Positions 51,081 to 62,100 of a stretch of 64,000 nt of DNA are shown one piece after another. The stretch lies in assembly GCA_039679375.1 (NCBI GenBank), contig JBDKVA010000076.1, positions 1-64,000 on the forward strand. Reading direction: 5' to 3'. Position numbers and translations under genes: made by a program. This DNA comes from JBDKVA01 sp039679375 (lineage in GTDB: Bacteria > Bacillota > Clostridia > Acetivibrionales > DTU013). The notes beneath the pieces are model-generated. The model was given only the letters and a program-made list of their open reading frames with translations, searched no databases and was not told the origin of the DNA. Every line of letters starts with the position of its first letter. Position 1 is the stretch's first letter.

Positions 51081-54000
51081 TGTCGATGGATGGTTTATAT
51101 GCAAAGGAAGCACTGGACGGTGTTGCCGTAATAGGTATGGCAGGACGTTTTCCGGGCGCCCGGAATGTGCATGAGTTTTGGGAAAATATCAAGAACGGTG
51201 TGGAATCCGTCACATATTTTACTAAAGAAGAGGCTCTGGCATGCGGAGCGGATGAACAGCTCGTCAATGATCCGGATTATGTATTCGCAGGCGGCATAGT
51301 GGATAATATCGAAATGTTTGACGCCGGCTTTTTCGGCTTTAATCCGAGAGAGGCTGAGAATATGGATCCGCAGCAAAGACTCTTTCTGGAGTGCTGTTAT
51401 GAAGCCCTGGAGGATGCGGGCTATGCCCGCAATGATTATGAGTACCCGGTAGGCGTATACGCAGGAAGCAACATGAGCTATTACTTTTTGTATCACCTTA
51501 TGAATAAAATCGGCGTAAAGGACGATCTGGCGATAGCTGTCGGAAATGACAAGGATTATCTGGCAACGCGGGCGTCGTATGAGTTCAACCTGAAGGGGCC
51601 CGGTGTTAACGTACAGACAGCCTGTTCCACATCAGCGACTGCTGTAGCGATGGCATTTGAAGGCTTGCTGAACTATCACTGCGACATGGCTCTTGCAGGA
51701 GGTTCGGGGCTTAAGCTTCCGCAAAAGCTCGGGTACCTGTATCAAACCGGATTTATAGGCTCTCCCGACGGCCATACAAGGCCGTTTGACGAAAAAGCAT
51801 GCGGCACTGTCTTTACAAGCGCCGCGGGGGTCATATTGCTGAAGCGCCTTGAGGATGCGGTGAGGGACGGCGACCATGTTTACGCGGTCATAAAGGGTAT
51901 GGCCGTAAATAATGACGGTTCCGATAAAGTAGGTTTTACGGCGCCAAGCAGGGAAGGGCAGGCAGAGGTGATCGCGGCGGCTCAAAATCTGGCCGGTGTA
52001 AATCCTGAGGATATAGGCTATATTGAAACCCATGGTACGGGAACATCCCTGGGGGATCCTATTGAAATATCGGCGCTTACGAATGTTTTCGGGCAAAGTA
52101 CCCGAAAGAAATCCTTTTGCGCCATCGGCTCGGTGAAAGGCAATATAGGACATGCCATATCGGGAGCGGGCATTTCCGGAATCATCAAAACCGTATTGGC
52201 ACTGAAAAACAGGCAGTTGCCTCCTAATATCCATTTTGAAGTTCCAAATTCAAAAATCGATTTTGAGAATAGCCCCTTCTATGTAAACACACGGCTGTGT
52301 GACTGGAAAAGTGAAGGAAAGCCAAGGATTGCGGGAGTAAGCTCTTTTGGCTTCGGAGGGACGAATGTCCATATGGTGATTGAGGAAGCGCCTAAAGCAG
52401 AATCGCTGCCTGAAACTGGATCACTGCCTGACAAAAAACGATGGAGGCTGATGACGATCTCCGCAAGGACGCCCGGCGCGCTGGAGAATATGGAGAAAAA
52501 CCTCGCTGCATATTTCAGGAACAACCCGGGAATCCATTTTGGAGACGCGGTATACACGCTTAATGTCGGAAGAAGGGAGTTTGAATACCGGCGTGCGATC
52601 GTATGCTCCGGCCTGGAAGAGGCGGCAGATCTTCTTGAAATGGGCAATGGCAAAGGGCTTAATGACTTTTCCGGCGTCGCGCAAAGCGGAGAGATTGATA
52701 ATAACTGCGCCAGCGGGATCATTAAGTCGGGTGATACGGATACAAAGGTAACACTGATAGGGCTTGCAAAGCTTTGGGTGAACGGTGCGCCGATCGATTG
52801 GCAGTCCTTCTATGAAAATGAAAGGAGAAGGCGCATTCCGCTGCCCACCTATCCCTTCGAAAGGAAACGGTACTGGGTGGAGCAATACAATATAAAAGGC
52901 AAATCTTCCGAAAGCGGCAAGACGGCCAATACAAGTGCACGTGCAGATTTCAGCGATTGGGCTTATTTTCCGTCCTGGAAAAGGGCCGTATCCATATCGC
53001 CTGACAGTAAAAGGCTTGTCAGCGGCGATACCTGGTTGTTATTTACCGATGAAACAGGTCTGGGAGATAAAATAAAGATCTATTTGGAGAATAAGGGCAT
53101 TGAGGTAATGGAGGTCTCAAAAGGGGGCACATTTGGTAAAATCAATGAAATGTCATACCGGATCCATGCTCCGGATAAGCAGGATTATAACCTTTTGATA
53201 AAGGATATCATGGATTCGGGAAGAAAGCCCAGGGTCATACTACATTTATGGGGTGTAACCGGGAGTCCTGAATGTACTTCCAGGGTTGAATTGCCGGAAT
53301 ACTGCCTGAAAAACGGATTTTACAGTATCCTGTATCTTGCACAGGCACTTGGTGTAAATGGGCCGGAGGATAAAATCAGAATTGCGGCTATTACGGATAA
53401 TATGCATTACATATCAGGCGAAAGAGAGCCGCAGCCGGAAAAATCAACAGTCATAGGTCCGTGTAAAGTGATACCGAGAGAGTATACGGGCATTTCATGC
53501 CAGAGCATCGACATCATCTTGCCTGAATCAGGAAGCTCGACAGAGAAGAAGCTGATTGAAGCAATAATTTCGGAAGTCACTGCAAAGGCGCCTGAATTCA
53601 TAGTAGCTCTTCGGGACGGGCACAGATGGCTGCAGGCTTATGAAAGCTTCAGATTGGAAGAAGTTGAGGGCGCAAGCATGGCCAGGGACGGGGGCACCTA
53701 TCTCATAACGGGCGGCCTTGGCGGTCTGGGACTGGCTATTGCCAGGTACATGTCAAAAAAAGCAAGGATTAATTTAATTCTGACAAGAAGGTCGGCTTTC
53801 CCTGAAAGGGAGAAGTGGATGGATTGGCTTGCAGCGCATGGCGAAAGTGATAAAACCTCAATTAAAATAAAGCAACTGATGGAAGTGGAAAAGAACGGAT
53901 CCCGGGTGATGATCGCCAATATCAACGCCTCGGACCGGGAGCGGATGAAGCAGTGCGTATCTCAGGCAGAATCGGTATTCGGAGCGGTCAACGGTGTGAT

Positions 54001-54808
54001 ACATGCTGCAGGCATAGCGGACAACGGGCTTATCGCAGGCAAAAAAACGGAAACGGCTGCAAAAGTCCTGGAGCCAAAAGTGAAAGGCACACTGGTGCTT
54101 GATGAAATATTCAGGGACCGGGACCTGGATTACTTTGTTTTGTTCTCCTCAAGCAGTGCGGTTCTGGGAAATGCAGGTTTCATTGATTATTGCGCCGCAA
54201 ATTCATTTCTTGATGCTTACGCACAATTTAAAAGCAGCAGCGCAAAGAATTATACCGTGGCAATCAATTGGGATGAGTGGGATGAAGTGGGCATGGCCGC
54301 CGAAAACAAGACAATTGACCGTGTGCGAAGCAAGGTAACTTTAAAGGAGGGTCTGGTACTGTTGGAAAGGATCGTCACAGCAAAGCCTTCTCCACAGGTT
54401 ATTGTGTCTCCGGGTGATTTTATCGGAATGCTTAAAAATATCAATGACTTCATGCTGGCTTCAATTGAAGGCACTGTATTTAAAGAGAAAAGCCTGCAGA
54501 CCGAAAACAACAGGCCTGACCTGCGGACAGCTTATAAAGCGCCCTGCGGCAAGACAGAAGAGTGTATTGCCGAAATCTGGCAGGAGCTTCTGGGGATCTG
54601 TCCGGTTGGCATTAATGATGACTTTTTTGATCTGGGCGGAGATTCCCTTCTTGCTACGACGCTGGTTTCGGAACTCGCGAAAAAATTCCATAAAACCGTT
54701 ACACTGCAGAACCTTTTTGAAAGGTCTACGGTTGCGCAATTGGCAGAAATTTTCAAGCCGGAGGATGAAACCGGAACAGAGGATAATTATGAGGAAGGAC
54801 AGCTTTAA
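51077..54808 (+). CDS. PKS module: KS-KR-ACP (AT-less)
   Basis: In this 1243-residue protein the KS keeps Cys183 (TACSTS), His319 (HGTGT) and His359 (NIGH). A linker of about 200 residues follows with no AT, then the post-AT linker RIPLPTYPFERKRYW. The KR has GGLGGLG near 878 and the active-site Tyr1038 (DYCAAN), and the ACP has Ser1190 in LGGDSL. It would add C2 to the seryl chain and reduce the ketone to a hydroxyl. The linker is another AT-deletion scar. The first ATG overlaps the previous stop by 4 bases; ATG 51080 or 51086 may be used, as AGGAG lies just upstream. The acidic C-terminal tail probably docks to the next protein. Confidence 0.92.
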   Translation: MMSMDGLYAKEALDGVAVIGMAGRFPGARNVHEFWENIKNGVESVTYFTKEEALACGADEQLVNDPDYVFAGGIVDNIEMFDAGFFGFNPREAENMDPQQRLFLECCYEALEDAGYARNDYEYPVGVYAGSNMSYYFLYHLMNKIGVKDDLAIAVGNDKDYLATRASYEFNLKGPGVNVQTACSTSATAVAMAFEGLLNYHCDMALAGGSGLKLPQKLGYLYQTGFIGSPDGHTRPFDEKACGTVFTSAAGVILLKRLEDAVRDGDHVYAVIKGMAVNNDGSDKVGFTAPSREGQAEVIAAAQNLAGVNPEDIGYIETHGTGTSLGDPIEISALTNVFGQSTRKKSFCAIGSVKGNIGHAISGAGISGIIKTVLALKNRQLPPNIHFEVPNSKIDFENSPFYVNTRLCDWKSEGKPRIAGVSSFGFGGTNVHMVIEEAPKAESLPETGSLPDKKRWRLMTISARTPGALENMEKNLAAYFRNNPGIHFGDAVYTLNVGRREFEYRRAIVCSGLEEAADLLEMGNGKGLNDFSGVAQSGEIDNNCASGIIKSGDTDTKVTLIGLAKLWVNGAPIDWQSFYENERRRRIPLPTYPFERKRYWVEQYNIKGKSSESGKTANTSARADFSDWAYFPSWKRAVSISPDSKRLVSGDTWLLFTDETGLGDKIKIYLENKGIEVMEVSKGGTFGKINEMSYRIHAPDKQDYNLLIKDIMDSGRKPRVILHLWGVTGSPECTSRVELPEYCLKNGFYSILYLAQALGVNGPEDKIRIAAITDNMHYISGEREPQPEKSTVIGPCKVIPREYTGISCQSIDIILPESGSSTEKKLIEAIISEVTAKAPEFIVALRDGHRWLQAYESFRLEEVEGASMARDGGTYLITGGLGGLGLAIARYMSKKARINLILTRRSAFPEREKWMDWLAAHGESDKTSIKIKQLMEVEKNGSRVMIANINASDRERMKQCVSQAESVFGAVNGVIHAAGIADNGLIAGKKTETAAKVLEPKVKGTLVLDEIFRDRDLDYFVLFSSSSAVLGNAGFIDYCAANSFLDAYAQFKSSSAKNYTVAINWDEWDEVGMAAENKTIDRVRSKVTLKEGLVLLERIVTAKPSPQVIVSPGDFIGMLKNINDFMLASIEGTVFKEKSLQTENNRPDLRTAYKAPCGKTEECIAEIWQELLGICPVGINDDFFDLGGDSLLATTLVSELAKKFHKTVTLQNLFERSTVAQLAEIFKPEDETGTEDNYEEGQL

Positions 54809-54843
54809 TAATAAATTAACACAAGTTTACGGGAGGTTTGTTT

Positions 54844-56103
54844 ATGAAAAGGGTAGTTCTGATTTTTCCAGGCCAGGGCTCACAATATGTGGGAATGGCA
54901 AAAAGCCTTTGCGGGTCATTCAGGGAAGCAAAGGAAGCATTTCAAGAGGCGGGCGATACGCTGGGCTTTGATATCGAAAAGCTTTGCAATGAAGGCAGTA
55001 TGGAGGAACTGACACGGACGGAAAACACCCAGCCTGCTGTTTTAACGGCAAGCGTGGCAGCTTACAGAGTATATATGAAGGAAATAGGCATTGAGCCGGT
55101 GTATGCTGCAGGGCACAGTTTAGGTGAAATTTCAGCTCTATGCTGCGCAGGAGGCATACGATTTGCCGATGCGGTCAGCATAGTAAGGCAACGCGGGATA
55201 TTTATGCAGGAGGCCGTTCCCGCCGGGGTTGGAGGTATGGCGGCCATAAGCGGCGCAGGTCAGGATGCCATTGAGGCGGAATGCAGAAAAGCATCTGTTA
55301 ATGGGAAGCTGGCAGCGATCTCAAACTATAATTCTCCGGAGCAGATTGTTATTTCAGGGAATATCGAAGCGGTAAACGAAGCCGCTGACAGGCTGAAAGC
55401 AGCAGGCGCCAGAGTAATCCCGCTGAAGGTGAGCGCGCCGTTCCATACGCCGCTTATGAGGCCGGCGGCGGACAAACTTGGGAAAGTACTGGAGCAATAC
55501 AGCTATGGAGAGCTGCGGTATAAAGTAATATCAAATGTAACGGCACAGCCATATCCGGGTAGGGAAAGCATCATTGAATACCTGACCGGGCAAATGATCC
55601 GGCCTGTCAGATGGCAATCTTCCATGGAGTTTGTCTGGAAGCATGGAGTGGATTTGGCTGTTGAACTTGGACCGCAGACTGTTCTGAAAAATCTGATGAA
55701 GAAAAATGTTCCGGAACTGATGACTTGTTCTATTGGCCAGGAGCCTGACATACAAGCTTTAAAAAGTCAACTGGCTTTAAGCGGGCAGGAAGCAGGCAAC
55801 GGCATTGATTTTATTACACGGTGCATCGCGATTGCGGTGTGCACTAAAAACAGCAATTGGGACGAACAGGAATATCAGAGGGGCGTTGTAGAGCCATACA
55901 GGGAAGTAAAAAGCATGAAGGAAAAAATCATGAAAGAGGGCAGGAATCCTTCTCCGGAGGAAATCAAAAAATCGCTCGACATGCTGAAGAGCGTGTTTAT
56001 TACTAAGAAATCACCTGTAGAGGAGCAGGCGGAAAGATTTAATGAATTATTCGAAAAGACAGGCACAAGGCATCTGTTTCCGGACTTTAAAATGCCTTTA
56101 TAA
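54844..56103 (+). CDS. Trans-acting malonyl-CoA acyltransferase
   Basis: This 419-residue FabD-like enzyme carries IFPGQGSQYVGM at the N-terminus, GHSLGE with the nucleophile Ser92, and the catalytic His201 in PFHTPLM. It would load malonyl units onto the ACPs of the AT-less modules in this operon. The ~110-residue C-terminal extension (ending TGTRHLFPDFKMPL) is longer than in housekeeping FabD and is seen in some trans-ATs. ATG 54844 follows GGGAGG. It lies between the last PKS module and the final synthetase. It is the only complete AT domain in the cluster, consistent with its serving all extension modules. Confidence 0.93.
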   Translation: MKRVVLIFPGQGSQYVGMAKSLCGSFREAKEAFQEAGDTLGFDIEKLCNEGSMEELTRTENTQPAVLTASVAAYRVYMKEIGIEPVYAAGHSLGEISALCCAGGIRFADAVSIVRQRGIFMQEAVPAGVGGMAAISGAGQDAIEAECRKASVNGKLAAISNYNSPEQIVISGNIEAVNEAADRLKAAGARVIPLKVSAPFHTPLMRPAADKLGKVLEQYSYGELRYKVISNVTAQPYPGRESIIEYLTGQMIRPVRWQSSMEFVWKHGVDLAVELGPQTVLKNLMKKNVPELMTCSIGQEPDIQALKSQLALSGQEAGNGIDFITRCIAIAVCTKNSNWDEQEYQRGVVEPYREVKSMKEKIMKEGRNPSPEEIKKSLDMLKSVFITKKSPVEEQAERFNELFEKTGTRHLFPDFKMPL

Positions 56104-56150
56104 AAACTGTGCCTTAACTTTTGCAGCCGCAGTATTCAGGGGGAAGCCAT

Positions 56151-59100
56151 ATGTTTGGAAATCAAGAGGTTAAACCTGTGGAACAGTCTATTGATGAATT
56201 TGTAGCCGGGCTGGAAGATAAAAAAATTAAATTATGGGCAGAAGGTGATTCACTTCGGTATAAAGCACCGGCAGGAGTAATAACAAAAGAGGTGTTAAAA
56301 AGCCTGAGTGACAAAAAGGCTGCAATATTGGACTACTTAAAGTATAAAGACGCCGGCGGGATCTTTTCTATTCCGATCAGCAAGGCGGGAGAAAAGGAAT
56401 GCTACCCTTTGTCTGCCGCCCAGATGAGGATGTTTTTGCTCAATCGGCTTGATGACAGCAGTACCGCTTACAACCTGACGCAGGTCCTTAAAATAAAGGG
56501 AGAGATTGATAAGGAACGTCTTCATGCAGTTTTAAGACAGCTTGCAGCCAGACATGAAGCCCTCAGGACCTCTTTTGAAATGGCGGATGGGAGGCCTGTA
56601 CAGAGGATACATGATGATGTGGATTTTGAAGTGGATTATCAGGAGGCTGATGCTGCAGATGAGAATATTGCAGGAATAATAAAGGACTTTATAAAACCGT
56701 ATGACCTGTCAAAAGCGCCTTTGTTCAGGTTTAAGCTGGTAAAGCTTATTGGTACCGACGGTAAGCCGTCATACATCCTGATCCAGGATATGCATCATAT
56801 TATATCCGATGGTGTTTCAGAAGGTTTATTGGTCCGGGAGGTAAATGGATTATTTTCAGGAAAACGCTTGCCTGATCAGAGGATACAATACAAGGATTAT
56901 GCAGAGTGGCACGAAAAGCTCTTAAAAAGCAGCGGGATTCAACGTCAGAAGCAGTACTGGCTTGAAAGGCTGAAGCCCGAAATCCCTCTGCTCAATTTGC
57001 CGACTGATCACGCCAGGCCGCCTATATTCAGCTTTGAGGGGAGCTCTTTAAAATTCCGTATTGGAAGAGGCATGGTTTGCAAGCTGCATAACCTTGCGCG
57101 TGAAAACAGGGTGACGCTATTTACTCTGCTGCTTGCGGCATATGCCATTTTGCTTGAGCGTTATACCGGCCAGGATGATATCATGATCGGGACGCCTGTT
57201 GCGGGAAGAAGACATGCCGATATTCTCAATACCATCGGCGTTTTTATCAATACGCTGGCACTGAGGATTTCATACGCACCTGAAAGCAGTTTTGCAGAAT
57301 TCCTGAAAAGTCTTGGACAGGATGTTTTGCAGGCCTTCGACAATCAGGATTATCCTTTTGCAAATCTTGTTGATGATATTGTTGTAAAGCGGGATATGAG
57401 CAGGAATCCGGTTTTTGATACCATGTTTATACTGCAGAATATGGATGTTGACGAAATCAAGGTCGAAGGTCTGGAGATATCCGGCTATGAATTTGATAAG
57501 GGTATGGCGCAGTTCGATATTACACTTATAGCAACTGAGATAAAAGATGAAATAGAAATCGAATTGAATTATTGCACGAGCCTGTTCTCAGAGGACACCA
57601 TCCGCAGATTCGGCGCGCACTATATCAACATATTGGCTTATATGTCGGAGCACCCCGAAGTAAGGCTCCGGGAAATTGATATGTTATCGGATGCGGAGAA
57701 GCATCAGCTTTTATATGAGTTTAACAACACGACTGTTCCTTATCCTAAAGAAAAATTGGTCCACAGTCTTTTCGAAGAACAGGTCAGGAGGACGCCCGGA
57801 AATGTGGCGCTTGTATTAAGAGACAGACAGGTTACTTATAAGAAATTGAACGATATGGCAAATTGCATAGCAAACAAATTACGTGAAAAAGGTGCTGACA
57901 GAAATAGCATTGTAGGGATACTGGCAAACCGTTCGTTTGAAATGCTGGCAGGCATAATTGGCATACTGAAGTCAGGCGGCGCATATTTGCCGATCGATCC
58001 CGGATATCCTGAGGACAGGATCAATTATATGATAGAAGACAGCGAGACCCGTGTATTGCTGACGATGAGCCATTTAAAGTGCAAGATCGGATTTGACGGA
58101 GAAACCGTTTTTCTTGATGAGCTGGATTACGCCGATTCTCCGGCAGTTGACCCGGAAATCATAAACAGACCGGAAGATCTTGCGTATATGATCTATACGT
58201 CGGGTTCTACAGGAAAGCCTAAAGCAGTTATGATAAGCCACCGGGCGCTGAATAATTTTATCAGGGGCATGACGGATAAAATTGAGTTCAGGCAGGAGAA
58301 GTCCATCCTGGCACTAACAACGGTTTGCTTTGATATATTTGCACTGGAGACACACCTGCCGTTAACATGCGGAATGAAAGTCGTTATTGCGGATGAGAAT
58401 CAGCAGATGGATTCAAAACTTCTTTATGATCTTATTACCGAGCATAATATTGATATGCTTCAGATGACGCCTTCCAGGATGAAGCTGCTTTTAAGCAATA
58501 AAAACAGTGCAAATTGTTTAAACAAGGTAACCGATATCATCGTCGGGGGAGAGATGCTGTCCGACAACCTGCTCAAGGAGATAAGCAGCATAACGAAGGC
58601 CAGGATATTCAATGCCTACGGGCCTACGGAAACGACTGTGTGGTCCGCATTAAAAGAATTGTCGGGATCAGAACAGGTCAATATAGGAAGACCGATAGCA
58701 AATACGCAGATATATATATTGGGCAGCACAAACAGGCTGCAGCCGGTCAATGTAACCGGCGAGCTGTGCATAGGAGGAGATGGCCTTGCCAGGGGGTATT
58801 GGAAAAGAGAAGATCTGACAAAAGAAAAATTTATCACCAACCCCCATACGAACAGCCGAATTTATAAGACCGGCGACCTGGCGTGCTGGACGGCGGATGG
58901 AGAGCTGAAGCTAGCGGGCAGGATGGATCATCAGGTAAAAATAAGAGGCTACAGGGTGGAGCTTGAGGAAATCGAAAAACAGCTGATGGGTTATACCGGC
59001 ATGGAGGATTGTGTCGTAACTGCCCGTGAGGACAGCTTGGGGAATAAATATATCGCGGCGTATTATGTTTCTGCCGGGGAGCAAAATGTAGGGCAGATGC

Positions 59101-62100
59101 GTGCATTCCTTTCCGGAACGCTGCCCGAATATATGGTGCCGGGGACGTATACCAGGCTTGAACAGTTTCCGAGAACAGCAAACGGTAAAATAGACAGAAA
59201 GTCATTGCCGGAGCCTGTGTTGGTGCGCCAGTCTCTAGGTAACGAATTTATTGAGGCAAAAACAAGAAGTGAAAAAGTGTTGGAGGATATCTGGAAATCA
59301 CTTTTGGGCACAGATCAGATCGGCATCCATGATAATTTTTTTGATGCAGGCGGCAATTCGCTTTTACTGGTACAAATGCATGCAAAAATCGAAGAAAAGT
59401 TTCCGGGGAAAATATCCGTTGCCAGAATCTTTGCTTACCCGACCATTTCAAAATTAGCCGGCTTTCTGGATGAAGATTGTACCTTATCCATGGATGAGCG
59501 GAAAGCAGCTTCAACTGCTTTACAGGATGCGATGGAATCAGGTGCTTGCGGGAAAGCACCCGTGAAGGATATTGCAATCATAGGCATGCACGGAGTATTT
59601 GCCGGAGCCGAAGACTTTGATGAATATTGGGAAGCTTTGAGGACCGGAAAGGATTGCACCAGAGAAATACCTGCAAATAGAAGGACGGATCTGGAAAATA
59701 TTCTAGCATCGGCCGGAGCTGCGGATCAAAAAAGGAATCCGGAATACATGCGGTGTGGGTATATGAAGGAAATCGACAAATTTGATTACAGCTTTTTTAA
59801 TATATCTCCGCGGGAAGCAAGCTTTATGGATCCCAATCAGCGGCTTTTTCTGCAAACAGCGTGGAAAGCGGCGGAGGACTCCGGATATGGGGGAGGACTG
59901 CTAAGAGGGAGTAAAACAGGCGTATATGTCGGATATAGCAGTGATTTCGGAAAAGAATACAAGGATATCATCCGGCTGACCGGAGAGGATCCTGCAGCTC
60001 AGCTGGTACCCGGAAATATCAAATCAATTATCGCAGGCAGGATCGCATATCTGATGGATCTGAAAGGCCCGTGCATTACGGTCGATACAGCCTGCTCATC
60101 CGCCCTTGCCGCCGTTCATCTGGCCTGCAGCGGAATCAGAAACGGAGAATGCACAATGGCGCTGGCCGGGAGTGTAAAAATAAGCCTTACGCCGTTTGAC
60201 ACGGACAGGGAAAGCAGAACAGGCGCAGGGCTTTCGAACGGAAAGGCAAGGGTATTTGATGAAGCTTCGGACGGCACAGGCTTTGGAGAAGGTGTTGCGG
60301 CGGTTTTACTCAAGCCGCTTGACGAAGCTGTTCACGATCGCGATCATATATATGCGGTCATAAAAGGTAGCGCAATGAATCAGGACGGCGCCTCCGTCGG
60401 GTTAACGGCGCCGAACTCCGCCGCCCAGGAAGAGCTTATATTGCAGGCATGGGATAATGCAGGGGTGGATCCCCTTACCATTTCCTATATTGAGGCAAAC
60501 GGAACGGGAACTAAATTAGGGGATTCTATCGAAATCGAAGCTATTACCGGAGCATTCAGAAAATATACAAACAGAAAACAATTTTGTGCGATCGGTTCAG
60601 TGAAAGGCAATATGGGGCATCTGGATCATACGGCAGGTATGGCCAGGCTTATTAAAGCGGTGCTGTCATTGAAAAACAGCATGATACCGCCCACTCTGCA
60701 TTTTGAAAATCCAAATACGATGATTGATTTTACAGGTTCACCGGTATATGTAAACGACAAACCGGAAAAATGGGAGACGGCGGGATTCCCGAAGAGGTGC
60801 GGAGTCAGCGCTTTCGGCTTAAGCGGGACGAACTGCCATATTATACTGGAAGAGCCGCCATTGGGAATGCCTGCGCGGGAAGATAAAGCAAGCCCGGAAG
60901 TCAATATTCTGTCGATGTCTGCAAAAAGTAAAGCGACGCTTAAGGAAATCGTCCGGCAGTATAAAGCATTTCTCGGGAAGAATGAAAAGATTGATTTAAG
61001 GGATGTTTGCCATACGGCTAACACCGGAAGGGGACATTACAATTTCAGGTTGGCTGTTATGTTTAAAAGAAGGGACGACCTTACGGACAAAATTGAAACG
61101 CTTATCAGCTCCGATCTGGATATTCGCAATCATAACAGCATACATACCGGAGAATTTAAGATAATATCAGGACAGCATTGCATGGGTAAAATGGGAGAAC
61201 TGACACAGGAGGATGTAAAAAAGCTAAATCAGGAAGTGAATATTATTTTAAAAAGGATGGAAGAAGAGCCGGACAATGAAGTTTTACATGGAGCTTTGTG
61301 CGGTTTGTATGTAAAGGGAGCGGATATTGACTGGAATAAGCTCTATACCGGTAAAGGATCAAAACGGGTAAGTCTGCCGACCTACCCGTTTGAAAGAAAA
61401 AGATGCTGGATTGAGCCTGTAATAGATGAAAGCGGATACCGGCCAAACGAATTGAACTGCTCTGCAAATCGCTCCCGCATAATGAATGTAAGGCTTGAGG
61501 GGAGAGATGACGGACGCTACACGGTAACGGAAATGAAAATAAGCTCAATATGGGGAGAATTATTGGGGCTTGATGTAATCAATATACGGGATGACTTTTT
61601 CATGCTAGGCGGCAACTCACTCATAGCGCTTAGGTTTGAAGCGGAAATGGAAAAGAAACAGCTTAAGGTTGATCATTCTATGGTTTATACTTATCCGACA
61701 ATTATAGGATTGGCGGAATACCTGGATAAAAATGATAAACATCCTGATACAGATAGCGGACAAATGATTAACAGCACTGCTGCAATGATTGCGGGAGCAA
61801 ATATGGATTGCCGCGAGAAAGGGATTGAACTTGAAAATATCGAGCCATTCAACGATATTATCTATAAAGGATGCTTTTACAGCGCTTACCTTCCGGTAGT
61901 AAACCTGTATGGAATACCGGTGCTTGCTGTTTTAGTAAATGAAGTCAGTACGTATAAATTACTGGATGATGGAAAAACCAAAATACTTAATATTGATTAT
62001 CTGCCAGGCAAGCCTTTCTATGCCTTGTCCGAAAGTATGGGCATCAAGGCATACGTCAGGCATAAGTCCGGCGATATCATCAATGATACATTAACAGCGC

